NCBI GenBank assembly: GCA_012934845.2
Contig: WNNJ02000181.1
Coordinates: 62,001 to 126,000 of the forward strand
From: Pomphorhynchus laevis
Taxonomy: Eukaryota; Acanthocephala; Palaeacanthocephala; Echinorhynchida; Pomphorhynchidae
DNA: 64,000 nucleotides
Direction: 5' to 3'
The notes below the pieces were generated by a model, which saw only the letters and a program-made list of their open reading frames with translations, did no database searches and had not been told where the DNA came from. Position 1 is the stretch's first letter. Each line of letters begins with the position of its first letter. Both the position numbers and the translations under genes were made by a program. This document shows positions 41,391 through 53,088 of the stretch, in pieces.

Positions 41391-42400
41391 ATCAACACGA
41401 ACGTATTGTTCCGGATAATGATAGCTGCACCTTGCGTGATATAAAAATAAATGAGTTTTATTGATCCTACAACGACATTTCAAACAAAAAAATAATATTT
41501 TATGTAAATACAAGATGGACATCTTATCATAAACTTTAAAACGTTTACAAATGAACTTTTTATCGAGGAGTTTAAAAAGCTTTTCAATCGTTTACGGAAA
41601 CCATAAATAGTGTGAATTTTATTTCTTATGACTAACAAATCATCAACACGAACGTATTGTTCCGTATAATGATAGCTGCAGCTAGCGTGGTATAAAAATA
41701 AATTAGTTTTATTGATCCTACTTCGAAATTTCGAATAAATAATAATATTTTATGTAAATACAAGATGAACATCTTATCATAAACTTTAAAACATTTAAAA
41801 GTGAATCACTGTCGAGGAGTTTAAAAAGCTTTTCAATCGTTTACGGGAACCATAAATAGTGTGAATTTTATTTCTTATGACTAACAAATCATCAACACGA
41901 ACGTATTGTTCCGGATAATGATAGCTGCACCTTGCGTGATATAAAAATAAATGAGTTTTATTGATCCTACAACGACATTTCAAACAAAAAAATAATATTT
42001 TATGTAAATACAAGATGGACATCTTATCATAAACTTTAAAACGTTTACAAATGAACTTTTTATCGAGGAGTTTAAAAAGCTTTTCAATCGTTTACGGAAA
42101 CCATAAATAGTGTGAATTTTATTTCTTATGACTAACAAATCATCAACACGAACGTATTGTTCCGTATAATGATAGCTGCAGCTAGCGTGGTATAAAAATA
42201 AATTAGTTTTATTGATCCTACTTCGAAATTTCGAATAAATAATAATATTTTATGTAAATACAAGATGAACATCTTATCATAAACTTTAAAACATTTAAAA
42301 GCGAATCACTGTCGAGGATTTTAAAAAGCTTTTCAATCATTTTCGGAAACCATAAATAGCAAGAATTTTATTTCTTATGACTAACAAATCATCAACACGA
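41391..42400. repeat. Satellite, 250-bp monomer in 500-bp dimers (ABAB)
   Basis: Monomers start with ATCAACACGAACGTATTG at 41,391, 41,642, 41,891 and 42,142, and the next start at 42,391 is truncated. Monomers 1 and 3 share CACCTTGCGTGATATAAA and ACGACATTTCAAAC. Monomers 2 and 4 share CAGCTAGCGTGGTATAAA and TCGAAATTTCGAAT. Dimers are nearly identical while monomers within a dimer differ, which is a higher-order repeat. Confidence 0.95.
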
Positions 42401-42414
42401 TGATTAATAAAGTA

Positions 42415-42600
42415 AATTCGTAGCTGCTCAATTTTGAAGAAAGTCAGCTGAGGTAGCTAGGCCACGTTTTAGGATGGCTTGGGAGCGTCTTACATGTGAA
42501 ATGTTCCAGGTTGAACTTTCTGGACGGAGACCATGATGCAGACCTCGGTATAGGTGGAGATATCAAACTCTCCAACTTGCCAAGGAACGCTTAGGACTAT
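42415..42600 (+). pseudogene. LINE RT tail fragment (RTE-like)
   Basis: Reads FEESQLR-LGHVLGWLG and then a basic/hydrophobic stretch, resembling the RWLGHVLRM C-terminal signature of RTE-like LINEs. Broken. Confidence 0.5.
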
Positions 42601-42961
42601 CATAGGACAAATATCCTATGATGCATTTAAAAGAGAAACAGAATCATTTACTAATCACTTTATTTAGTTTAACATCATATTCAATAAAGTATATTTGGAC
42701 TTTCTAAAGGTATGAATTTATTGCACTATCTCCAATAAATTTTACTTGAAAATGGACTAGCATTAAAGTAGACTTGTTCCTTACGCGTCTCATAATTAAA
42801 TTAATCTCATACTTACTGTTATCAACAATAGTTGCCTTGGAAGGTAATGACCGATTATGAAACACCGATTAATAATCACCGATTATTTTTTTTCTAAAAA
42901 TTAAGGATTTCTATACGAATGATCTATTTATTAAACATTATTATTTACATTTTATTTTAAA

Positions 42962-43440
42962 TTATATATCATTTATCTCACAATTAGATACAAGATTCAA
43001 TAACAAAATTGTCAGGTTTCCTAAAAAGAATCTATAATCATTTGAATTTAAGCACGCAATGCGATAGCTTTTAACAAAGTAAAAGCGCATCTTAGAAATT
43101 ATTTGAGTTATTGATAGTCCAGATTTCGTCGCATACCGACTGGCTGCTTTCCTCATGAGCTTCACAAAGTCTTAGCCTAGACCTTCCGCAGTCGACATGA
43201 TGACAGGAATGAACACATCCCCTTCTATTATGCTAATGCGTCCATCGTATTTTGCGCATTTCCGATTTGAGTGATAGGAGAAGGCTAAGCTGACATTCTG
43301 TGATATAGCATTAAATGGAGCAAGGTGAGTGAAAACACAAATGTCGATAAAGACCGCTCCATCGTGCCATGAGTAAACTCAGAATTGACCAGATTCATCC
43401 GTGCTGATATGTCTCGTGTTATCGAATTCGCTGTGAATAT
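42962..43440 (-). pseudogene. LINE C-terminal domain fragment
   Basis: Minus-strand frames read HDGAVFIDICVFTHLAPFNA, DVFIPVIMSTAEGLG and KLMRKAASRYATKSGL. This is the pattern (F.PFV....GG.G..A...L..LA) of the C-terminal nuclease-like tail seen in some LINE polyproteins. Not clearly connected to LINE D. Confidence 0.5.
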
Positions 43441-43728
43441 CATCTTCTCTTGAGCATTATTATTTGCATAATAATGAAGAGTAAACCCGCTTTATCATTG
43501 GGTGCCCCTACGTCTTTCGACAACGCGACCTTGTGGCTTTGTTGTGTGCTTACATATGTGACTTTGATGTGGCACTTTGATGTGGTTTTGACGAGTGGCT
43601 TTGAAGTGCGCTTAATAATCATAATAATGCAGCGATTTACTGAACATTTAGCGTACGTTGTTATAGATTAATTCTGAAGTTTGAAATCGGGCCATGAGTG
43701 CAACGGTGCGCAAGAAAGAAAAAAAATG

Positions 43729-44466
43729 TTAAGCATCAATCAAAGTTAGGCGATTTCCTAGTCCTCCTTTGTCGACTTGTTCTAAAGGCCACGAAGATAA
43801 TACGGGGCATGCGAAAGCATGCAAAAGAGCTGAACACTCTTTTGAGCAAAATCGACAGCGACAGTGAGTCGAGCGAGAGTGAAAAGGGAGTCGAATTGAA
43901 CAAAATTTGGCGTGGTAGCCGTCTAAAGATAAACGCCAAACCAGCGGACGCTTTTGGTATCTTGGATTTCTCCAAGCTGATTGAGTATAAACAGGCGTCA
44001 AAAAGATATCTGGATCTAGGCTAAGTATTTTGTTATCAAATAGCCGGCGGGCTTCCAAATACGCTGTGGTTTCACCAAGGCGAAATCGATTGCAAAGTTT
44101 GACCGAGAGTGGTATCGATCTACTAAGCACCGCAACAGCTGTAGAAGAACACTTCGATGATACTCCTAATATCCTTTTTAGGTAGCGCCAAAAACATTTA
44201 TCAATGATCTAAAAATCTCCTAAGGTCAAATCCGACCAAAAGCATTGAATCCCGTAACTCAGAATAGGAAGCAACATCACATCAAAATATTTGATCGCGC
44301 CTTCGAAGGACATAAGACCAAGCTTCGATGCCGTATAAGCTGACGTTACAACTTTCGCCGATTGGCGCAATAAGTGGCTTCTGAAGGACCACCGAGATGA
44401 GAGTTCAAAGCCTAGATATCGATATGAATTAACAAATTTTATCGATGTTGCATTCCGAAAGAGCAC
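43729..44466 (-). pseudogene. LINE D thumb and C-terminal tail
   Basis: 44,466-44,209 encodes SYRYLGFELSSRWSFRSHLL and LLPILSYGIQCFWSD (thumb). 44,130-43,729 encodes RSIPLSVKLCNRFRLGETTA and HCRCRFCSKECSALLHAFAC, a C..C...H....C zinc-knuckle-like end common in LINE polyproteins. Confidence 0.65.
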
Positions 44467-44577
44467 ATAATCACGACAGCGAGACTAACCTCGCCGAAAC
44501 TTTATAATTTTCGTTTTGGAAGTGTTGATCACTATTTTATTTGTCAGACAAAACTCAACGAGAACTGTAATGGCTGA

Positions 44578-45317
44578 TTACGCTGAGCATCTATCCAACG
44601 TTACTGATGCAAGGTCGTCAGCATATAAAATTGGCACTACATTGGGTGCGGCGAAACGAACATGATCTGGGAGATCCATCAATAAGAAGGAAAATAACAG
44701 CGGGCTGAGAGGATCTCCTTGCTGGACTCCACGACTAGCAGTCAAAGGACCCGAATAATTAACTCCGTCGTAAATGCGGATCGAACTAGCACGCAATATT
44801 CTTTCGAGAAGAAATAGAAAGTCTCCATGAACATTTACTCTCTCATGAAGCTTGGTTAATAGCAAGGTTCTATCAATCGAGTCAAACGCTTTCGCAAAAT
44901 CAACAAAAATACTATACAAAGATGAATGCTTATTAAAAGTATCGAGAACAAGTGACCGAAGAACTGAGAGTGCACTCATAGTAGAATGATTTATACGAAA
45001 TCTATGTTGCTCTGGAGGAAGAAGAAAACTATGAAAAACTATAGAAAACTTCTCGACAAACGTACGGCCATCAAATTAGATAGAACCTTATACGAATGAT
45101 TTAGTAGAGCTATCCCTCTATAAGAATCTCGACACGAGGGATCTTTCGAACCTTTGAACAACACTTTGATAATGCTGTCACGCCAGCCATTCGGTATAGG
45201 ACATCCCCTAAGAATCGCGTTATAAAAGAATATCCAGTAGTCAGCGACCAATCCGAAAGTCTGATTAATATGTTCAACACACAGTTGGTCAATCCCAGCA
45301 GCCTTTCTAGTAGCCAT
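44578..45317 (-). pseudogene. LINE D reverse transcriptase
   Basis: 45,317-45,039 encodes ATRKAAGIDQLCVEHI and SYRGIALLNHSYKVLSNLMA. 44,979-44,578 encodes SIFVDFAKAFDSIDRTLLLT, GVQQGDPLSPLLFSFLL and VPILYADDLASVTL. Catalytic FD and YADD are intact, but a stop/frame break separates the two blocks. Confidence 0.75.
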
Positions 45318-45431
45318 ATTAGAGAGACAGCTCTTAATTTCAGCTAGGCTAAAGGGAGAATTGAGCGGATCATGGTCCGTGATAGAACAATAGAGATTGC
45401 ATTCTTTAGGATCGAAGGAATTAGAATTAGA

Positions 45432-46509
45432 CTAGGCCAACATTTCAGCGAAATGCTTGCGCCAATCTTCTAAAGGAATCTTAGAGGCAAGTTTACAAGT
45501 TATGGGGCGTGCTAGCCATGTATCGACCTCAGCTCTTAGAAGCATGATCTGCTCTTCTCGTCTAAGCACCTTCAGCCTGAATTGTCTAGTACTATTATTA
45601 TAAAATCTACGCAGAGTCACAAAATCCGTCCTGGACAATGAAAATTCTTTAGTCTTGTAGAATAAGAGTAGCATCCTCTGTAAACATTTTAGATGGTTTG
45701 GTAGTCGATACGATCGGCTTCCAATATGTCGGATATTAATACACGCGCGTAACAGTGTTTGGTGGAGCATAGTGTAACCGGCCGCTAGATCACCACACAA
45801 CAAGAGTAGCTTAGATTCATTCAAATGACTAAAGTTAATGGCGTCGACAGCGATCCGCCTACTCTTGGGTTGGACGGGACAAAAATCACTTAATGAAGTC
45901 GAGAATTCTTCAATGACACAAATTACCTGTTTATGTTTTCGTCGTAAAGCCCATGCTACATCAAGATCTAAGCATGTATCATGAATACCAACGTTCAAGA
46001 ATATTAAATCTAGACAGCTCCTAGTTTCACCCATTTCATAAGTCCAACCCTCGATAGGAACGTGAAGAGTTAGATTGTGCGAAAAGAAGAATTCCTTTAG
46101 TAAATTAAGCTTTAGAGAGGATCTAGAAGAGGTAGCGTTGAAGTCACCAGCAACAACTATGGGTTTATTACGAGATGAGTTTAAGAGAATCTCAGACAAC
46201 TCATTAATAATATCAGAAGCGTTTAACGACGGCTTGAAGTAGCAGGCGATAATGACAATGCTCGGAGTTTCCAAATAATATGAATTCTCAAATGTTTTGT
46301 AAGACCACTCACTAAAAGAACCATTGATTGACAAAAATGGCACCTCCACTAAGTCGACCGCGATCACCAAGAGTGGCCGGAATTTCAAAGCAATAAAATG
46401 AGTTTAATTTTACCGGCGATGTTGCGAAAGTTTCCAATAGAACTGCAATATCAAAGGAGGTCAAATAACTAGCAAATCCTTCATTCATAAGAGTTTCAAG
46501 GCCTTCCAC
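45432..46509 (-). pseudogene. LINE D endonuclease
   Basis: Frame 46,388-45,432 (318 residues) encodes VIIACYFKPSLNASDII, the motif VVAGDFNATSSRSS (about 80-93), EMGETRSCLDLIFLN and SLSDFCPV near the expected SDH position. There the histidine is replaced (SDF), so the catalytic histidine appears lost. The N-terminal ETLMNEGFASYLTSFDIAVL sits in an overlapping frame. Confidence 0.7.
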
Positions 46510-46572
46510 GTTAAATAATAAAATACGACGAAGGCAAGAATCTGACGCTGCACGAGGAAAAGTTTGTGATTG

Positions 46573-47619
46573 TCATATGGGGAATAACTCTGACTGCCCT
46601 ATCCCATTTTCACCAGTAGATGATTTAAAACGTGTTGCCAAGCGTACTACTTTATTGTTACGGATCACAAAGCGAACTGACGGATTGTTTTTCATCGCCG
46701 CCTTAAGTTGATCGAGAAGGATGCTATGCGCATCACTTTCCGCTGGGGAGAGGTCAGCACTGACGTATACATTTTGGAAGAGCTCAGAGTCTTTTAGGCA
46801 TATTCCTCTCTTCAGAATTAATGTACTAACCGCTTCGTTAGTTGTAAGTAAAAGCCAGGGTGGTGAATCACTCTTCTGAGCCCGAAATCGGTGCACTCTA
46901 ATCGAACTATTTTTGTCCATATCAATGTCCAACGATGCGAGCAACGCCTAAACATTCTCCACCTCATTAGAAGCAACCGGTAGACCTCGAATAATAACGT
47001 TACGAGCTCTACGAGCCTGTCGATCAACTTCCTGAATAACCTCGGGAGGAGGAGCATCCTTCGACAATCTATTGGCAGCTAGAACAGTTCGTGTGACTAT
47101 ACGTTGTACTACGTTGGAAAACGATAGAGGCTTGCCAACCGAAGTATCTGCACGACTTAGTACTGCGCTAACCCCTTTAGTCGATGGTCCCTCCGAAATG
47201 GCAAGTAACTCTTTTATCTCGTTTTCAAGTGTTTCGATGCGTCTTGTGTTGTTCTGAGCTACGTCGATCAAATTCGAAACCTTTTTGGCAGCACACTGAC
47301 CGCATAAGAAGTCACGAAGAAAGAACTCTCTGGATACATTTCTTGAAGCTTTAACGGAAGAACGTAACAAACAACCCTCTGAAGAACATTCCATGAACAA
47401 CGTGACGAAAATCTCGGTATCAAGATGTAAACTGGGAACAACCTGGGAAGCAAGAGATATAACTCTGTCCGAAAGACTTTCACTGAGAGCTGCAAAGTCT
47501 ACTGTATCTAAACATGGGGAACTCACAAGGCGATTACCACAACGTTGTGCCGGAAAGCAATCGCGACAAGCTCTACCCGCCTTGACACACACAATTCTTG
47601 CACACCGCGTGCGGCCCAT
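46573..47619 (-). pseudogene. LINE D ORF1 with C4 finger and RRM-like domain
   Basis: Two blocks in one frame family (47,619-46,948 and 46,944-46,573) separated by a stop. The N-terminal block has a cysteine-rich start, a finger C-x4-C-x22-C-x2-C (CSSEGC to LCGQC), a coiled-coil-like TRRIETLENEIKELL stretch and RRARNVIIRGLPVA. The second block continues the RRM-like part (VYVSADLSPAESDAHSILLD, FVIRNNKVVRLA). It would bind element RNA. Confidence 0.7.
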
Positions 47620-47750
47620 TGCAAGAACAACATCGATCTGGAACTATCATTGTTGCTCCAAATTTGTAAAGTAATCGCTCGTTGTCAACAGAAGTTGGAT
47701 GTAGTGAATAGTCGACGATTGTCGATATTAAAACGCAGTTTGCTTGTATA

Positions 47751-48094
47751 AGTTCGTTGTAGTGAAATGAAGTTCGTTGCAGAAGTGCGACGTAGAAGTT
47801 CGTTGTTAGAAGTTCGTCTATTCTCGAAGTGCGGCGTAGAATTTCGTTATTAGAAGTTCGTTTTCTTGTATGTATTTTAGATTGTAAGTAGTTAATTTAG
47901 TAGCCAAGAAAGTTCAAACTCTAATAATGATTATTATTATAATTAATAATATAACAATTTACATAGAAAATTATAACTGTTCTATCAAATTACAATCAAT
48001 CCATCTTAAACACACAATCGACTTTCCAGCAGTCATCCCGAGATACAAGGGCTCTGACTAGTGCGCATATCATATTTGTGATTTTTCTTCACAA
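47751..48094. promoter_or_regulatory. Shared 5' region between LINE D and the CR1-like element
   Basis: Contains two to three imperfect tandem units of GTGCGACGTAGAAGTTCGTT / GTTAGAAGTTCG at 47,780-47,870. Internal promoters with short tandem repeats are common at LINE 5' ends. Which element it belongs to is unclear. Confidence 0.4.
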
Positions 48095-49189
48095 ATGGTA
48101 AAAAAAGGTCAAAATAAAAACGATACTTATAGGAATGGGCGGACTAAGGCTGATAGCAAACATGATGCATCACATATCACTGGTAGCGAAGAGGAATACG
48201 GTAGTCTGCAGGTGGCTTGTGATGTTCCCGGCTGCAGTGTTTGGACGACAGTTTCTCTGTTAACTTCGTTGCGTAACAGCTACACTATCAAGAAATATAT
48301 ATGTGGATTTTGCTGTGCGTCTAGGTTCATGCAAATGGGATGCGTTAGTGGACAGGCAAATATATCACATGTTGGTGTTCACGGTGATGAACACACTATG
48401 GAAGTATGTGAATTTGATGTGGATGATTCCGTTCACGAATCGCAGCATTTCAAGGAAATAACTAACTTACCCGTTGAACTTGAATATGGTATCGCATCTT
48501 CAAATGTAACCTGTGATAGAACGGTAAGTCCTAGAAACAACGTTCGTATATTGCGAAAAACAAAATCGGCATTGGAAGAACGGTTGATTGAAAACAGCAT
48601 CACGGCAAGCTCAGTGCGTGTACATGAGAATTCACTTAAGCTCAATGAACCTACTGATAATCTTTCACAGGACGAGTTACCCAGTTCTGTGTCTTCTAAG
48701 TTCAAAAGTTCTCACAGAGTGTATAAGAAAAATCGAAGCGCTTCAAGGGACAGGTGCATTCTTTTCGCCAATCTATCTGAATCAATTTCTTCTGTGTCAC
48801 AGGAGCGAGTAAACGATGATGTTAGTGCGATAAGAGGAGTTCTGAATAAAATATTCCATGCTAACGATAAAGATATAGCTAAGGAGATTGTGGTTAGAAG
48901 TTTGTTCCGGCTGGGAAGGCGAACAAACAGTTCAAACATACCGCGATTGTTAAAGGTTGTGGTAGATTCGTCAACTCATGCAAATTATATATTTAGTCGG
49001 GCTCATCGTCTCGAAAAAAACTCAATACGTATTTTGAGAGATCTATCTTTTGACGATCGTTCAAAACTGAAAAATGCGAGGAACGAGCTTCACAAGCGTT
49101 TACTATTAGGCGAGAAAGATCTATGCATTAGAAATTTTCGAGTTGTTCGTCGAAAGCCATTTGTCCGTTGGAAACCATTAGAACTGTAG
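48095..49189 (+). CDS. CR1-like ORF1 protein
   Basis: 364 residues, intact. It has a basic N-terminus (MVKKGQNKNDTYRNG), a finger C-x4-C-x22-C-x2-C (CDVPGC to ICGFC, about 47-79), a low-complexity middle, then DRCILFANLSESISSVSQER (about 226-245) with a nucleic-acid-binding-like region SLFRLGRRTNSSNIPRLLKV and KDLCIRNFRVVRRKPF at the end. The role, element RNA binding and chaperoning, is inferred from the position of ORF1 in CR1-type LINEs. It overlaps the start of ORF2. Confidence 0.8.
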   Translation: MVKKGQNKNDTYRNGRTKADSKHDASHITGSEEEYGSLQVACDVPGCSVWTTVSLLTSLRNSYTIKKYICGFCCASRFMQMGCVSGQANISHVGVHGDEHTMEVCEFDVDDSVHESQHFKEITNLPVELEYGIASSNVTCDRTVSPRNNVRILRKTKSALEERLIENSITASSVRVHENSLKLNEPTDNLSQDELPSSVSSKFKSSHRVYKKNRSASRDRCILFANLSESISSVSQERVNDDVSAIRGVLNKIFHANDKDIAKEIVVRSLFRLGRRTNSSNIPRLLKVVVDSSTHANYIFSRAHRLEKNSIRILRDLSFDDRSKLKNARNELHKRLLLGEKDLCIRNFRVVRRKPFVRWKPLEL

Positions 49190-52074
49190 ATAGATCGGTA
49201 TCCTCTAGCATGTGTGGATCTTTGATTACCGTACTAGCAACAGCTAGTCCATGTCGAGATGTTTCGTCTTCCATGAAAATTGCATTTACAAATGCACGTA
49301 GCGCAGTTAATAAGTTGGATGAGATTAGGTATTGGATACGTTGTCATGATGTCAATGTCTTTGGAGTTTGTGAAAGTTGGTTTCATCCTGACATATCTGA
49401 TGATATGGTTCACATACCTGAATTCGCTCTTTATAGATCTGATCGAGCCCATGGACGCGGTGGTGGAGTTGCCTTCTATGTGCATGTGAGTTTGATTGTT
49501 AGTTCAGCCGTAAAATTCATTGATGATTCATGCTCTGCCGAGGCTCTACAGTTGAGTATTACGCAATCTGGGAGTGCTATTATTACTTTATGTATAGTAT
49601 ATCGTGCTCCGGGCGCAATATCGTTCGCTCTTATTGATTTCCTTAAGAATATACCCAAGTGCCATAAATTTTTTATCTTTGGTGATTTTAACATGCATTC
49701 ATACAATTCCGCCCTCTCCAGTATTGCAACTTATGATAAATATACTATGTCGTTATGTAATTTATTGTATGATGAAATGTTGCTTATTCAACATGTTTAT
49801 TTTGATACTCGTTTCTCCGCAGAATCATCCTCGAAGATTGACCTGCTGTTTACTAGACTTGAATATGATATTTCTTCAATTGACAAAGAACCTCCAATTA
49901 GTTCAAGCGATCATGTGGTGGTCAAGTTTCTGATTCCTACTAATTCGACCGGATCAGACAGTGTAGAGATTGTTGAGAAGCGAGTACGGAAAGTTATCCC
50001 AGATAATGAGATAATTGAATATGCTAAAAGGATTTCTTTTGTAAGTAATGATGGTGATGTGGAGAGCATGTGGCAGTCTATCAAAAGTGGGGTAATTCAA
50101 GTCCTAGACGAATTTGCTCCCATGCGTGTATTTTCCAAGCGTAAGAGGTCTGATAAACCTCCGTGGTTTGATAGCGAACTAAAGCGTTGTATAAGGTTGA
50201 GAAATAAGGCGTGGAGTCTCTGTAGTAAGAGTGATACTTTATATAGTGAGTACAAACTAATACGCAATAAATGCAATCGCTTAAAATCAAAAAAGAGATA
50301 CTTGTACGAGAATGATGTTGCTATGTCTTTAGGACACACACCCAAGCGATTTTGGAATTATGTTTGTCGATCAAGAGTATCTAATTCTAGTGTCCGACGC
50401 ATTCATATCGGAAACGAATTAGTTGAAGACCCTATGAAAATTTCTGAGGCGTTCGCTGATGTGTTTGCACTATCGTTAAATAGGGATGATGCTTATAAAG
50501 TCAATATTTGTAATGGCTCATCAATCTGTCAGAGTCCATATATAATTATCACGATGGAGGAAGTTGAGATAGAGCTATCAAGGTTAGCTAAATGCGTGTC
50601 AGCTGGTCCTGACGATATCCCCACTTATATCCTTAAGCTCTTGAAATGTATCCTGTCATATCCGCTTTCCAAATTATTCAACGTTTCTCTCAATACGTCG
50701 ATAATTCCAAATGATTGGAAATCGGCGATTGTGGTACCACTTCCGAAAACGAAAAATGCTTGCGATGTTAGTGATTTTAGGCCCATAAGTTTAACATCTA
50801 CTGTAAGTAAGGTACTTGAGAGAATTGTTCACAAAAGATTAATAAATGTATTGGGTTCAATAAACTATTTGAGCGACTCTCAACACGGTTTTCGGCATGG
50901 CCGCTCATGTCTAACGAATACTTTATGTGCTCGTGAACAATGGGCTGACGCAATTTCATGTGGATTGGTTGTCGATGTCGTCTATTTGGATTTCTCCAAG
51001 GCATTTGATCGCGTTCCACATGCTGAATTAATAAGTATTCTCGAATCTATTGGTGTAGATTACTATCTGACTCGTTGGATTGAGAACTTCTTGAGTGGTC
51101 GACAATTTTGTGTAAGAGTAGGTAATGCTTTTTCATCTAAACGCAGTGTTATACGTGGTGTACCTCAAGGAACGGTTCTCGGGCCATTATTATTTTGCAT
51201 TTTTATCAACGAGTTGTTGAGATCGCTTAATGTACCACACTTAGCCTATGCTGACGATTTGAAGTTATGGAATGTGATCTCGACTGAACGAGACTGTTTG
51301 TCATTGCAGCGTGACCTGGATTTAGTGTATGAATGGAGTCTTACTACATGAGTATCATTAAACCTGGAAAAGTGTAAGAATATGAGATTGGGTCGTGGAC
51401 GCAAAGGATGTCATACCTACTTCATTGGTGTAAAAGAACTTGAGATAGTTTCGACTCATCGTGATCTTGGTATTTTGATCGATTCATCTTTAAAGACACG
51501 ACATCATTACAACATTCAATTAGGCAAAGCTAGAAAAATGATGCACACTATCAAAAATTGCTTTCTGAAAATAAATCCATCGTCGTTCAGGGTGCTGTTT
51601 AACTCGTTATTGAGACCAATACTTGAGTATTGCTCTCCATCTTGCTTCCCATGTACACGGACTGAACTGAATGCTGTCGATGGAGTTCTTCGCCGTATTA
51701 CCCGTTTATGTCCAGACTGTAAGTATTTACCTTATCGTGAGAGACTTAAAGTGATTGGCATATTTGACATGAAGGTGAGGTTAATGTTTATCGACTTGGT
51801 TGCAACGTGGAAATTATTGCACAAATTTGATGGATATCCTCGAAATATTATGGCGTGTCGTAATAATAGATCCAGGCGACATCATTCGATGACAATTTTT
51901 AAACAGCATACTGGGAAACTATCGCCTGTCACAAGATTGTCAAGACGTGTAGTTAACGTGTGGAATAGTCTTCCTGAATACGTTGTTGCCTCCACAACGC
52001 TGACTTTATTTAAGAAACGATTGCGAATATGTCTGGAACAGATCGATAATATGGAGAAGCTATCGTATCCCTGA
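49168..52074 (+). CDS. CR1-like ORF2: endonuclease and reverse transcriptase (one TGA)
   Basis: The frame opens 22 bp before the ORF1 stop. The endonuclease has KIAFTNARSAVNKLDEI, VNVFGVCESWFHPDI, HGRGGGVAFYV, FFIFGDFNMHSYNS and SSSDHVVVKFL (GDFN and SDH both intact). The RT has GPDDIPTYILKLL, SDFRPISLTSTVSKVLERI, VYLDFSKAFDRVPHAEL, GVPQGTVLGPLLFCIFIN and LAYADDLKLWN. A TGA at 51,349-51,351 stands where relatives have tryptophan. The frame then continues (51,382-52,074) with RDLGILIDSSLK, LLRPILEYCSPSCFP and RLSRRVVNVWNSLPEYVV. It would be active but for that stop. Confidence 0.88.
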
Positions 52075-52190
52075 TTTTCTTAACTCTATCAATTCTACAT
52101 TTTGTTTAATTTTTTATTTTATTTTTTCGTGAGCAGACTGAACAGCCATATAGGCTTTGTCTTGTATGTTATAATAATAATAATAATATC

Positions 52191-53088
52191 GATGACAATT
52201 TGCTTGATTGAAATCGGAAAATTGGCAGCAACTTTTGTGACTTTTTTTAAAATAACGAAGAATTTATTTTTGAAAATATAATTTAATAAAGTTAAGCATC
52301 ACTGAATTCATACCCAGTGATTATTAGGTATGATTCATATAATTTATATTTGTAGTTCGAAAAACGTAATTTCACGAATTCGTGAATAATCAAGTTAGGG
52401 TAGTATGCGCAAATATCATTAAGTTTGATTAAACTATACGAAAATGCAGAACACCACAAAGAATGGAAATGAAAATAAGAAAAGTGGTAAATAATTTATG
52501 CCTTTCCATAGGCTCTTTAAGTATAATTTGAATCAAATTCTTAGCGTTTGGGATAGGGGGAAGTTCTCCTTTACCCACGACATTAGAATAAACACAAACA
52601 TTACTGACCTGGTGTCAGGAAACAGAACCAAGCAACCTTTTCTCGTCCGAATTTAACGCTATTTCCATTGATTTGTAAGCTTTTTCAGCGATTTTTCCTA
52701 AATCCTTTGATCGCTTCGTAACGCTGAATTTCATTCTATTCATTATCTGCATTAAATACGAATGATTACGACTCATCATAAATAATATATAAAAATTATG
52801 ATTTATTTTTTTGTATAAAATGCATTATTATTAACATCACAGAGATTTATACTTTTGATAACCGGGAATATCAAAGCATCACTTTGTTGCAACAGGATAA
52901 ATTAGATCATATAAATGAAACTACTGAGCATTTACAAATTGAAATATTTTTAAATATTTTACTATTGAAATATTTATCAATGCACAACAGATAATTATCG
53001 ACCAAAAATTTTATATTTCTATTGGGTAGCACGGATAAAATTATATTTATTAAAATATTTGGCCACTTCTTTCTTAGATTAGTTACTA
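52191..53088. other. Region between the CR1-like element and the RS-rich gene
   Basis: AT-rich. The minus strand at 52,450-52,775 has a 55-residue ORF (KFSVTKRSKDLGKIAEKAYK...) and then, in another frame, HQVSNVCVYSNVVGKGELPP, similar in layout to 40,957-41,181. Exons of the RS-rich gene could also be here but were not recognised. Confidence 0.35.

Larger units (their letters stand above)
43730..47750 (-). mobile_element. LINE family D, near full length, broken
   Basis: A minus-strand LINE with ORF1 (47,619-46,573), an apurinic-type endonuclease (46,509-45,432), RT (45,317-44,209) and a cysteine-containing C-terminal tail (44,130-43,729). The RT has GVQQGDPLSPLLF rather than GVPQGS, so it belongs to a clade different from A, B and the CR1-like copies. 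There are at least six frame breaks. Its 5' end probably lies near 47,750, back-to-back with the CR1-like element. Confidence 0.8.
48095..52190 (+). mobile_element. CR1-like LINE, nearly intact
   Basis: Two ORFs in the expected order, ORF1 (48,095-49,189) and ORF2 (from 49,168), and a 3' UTR ending in TTATAATAATAATAATAATA at 52,168-52,187. The only obvious lesion is one in-frame TGA at 51,349-51,351. The target-site duplication was not identified. Confidence 0.88.
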
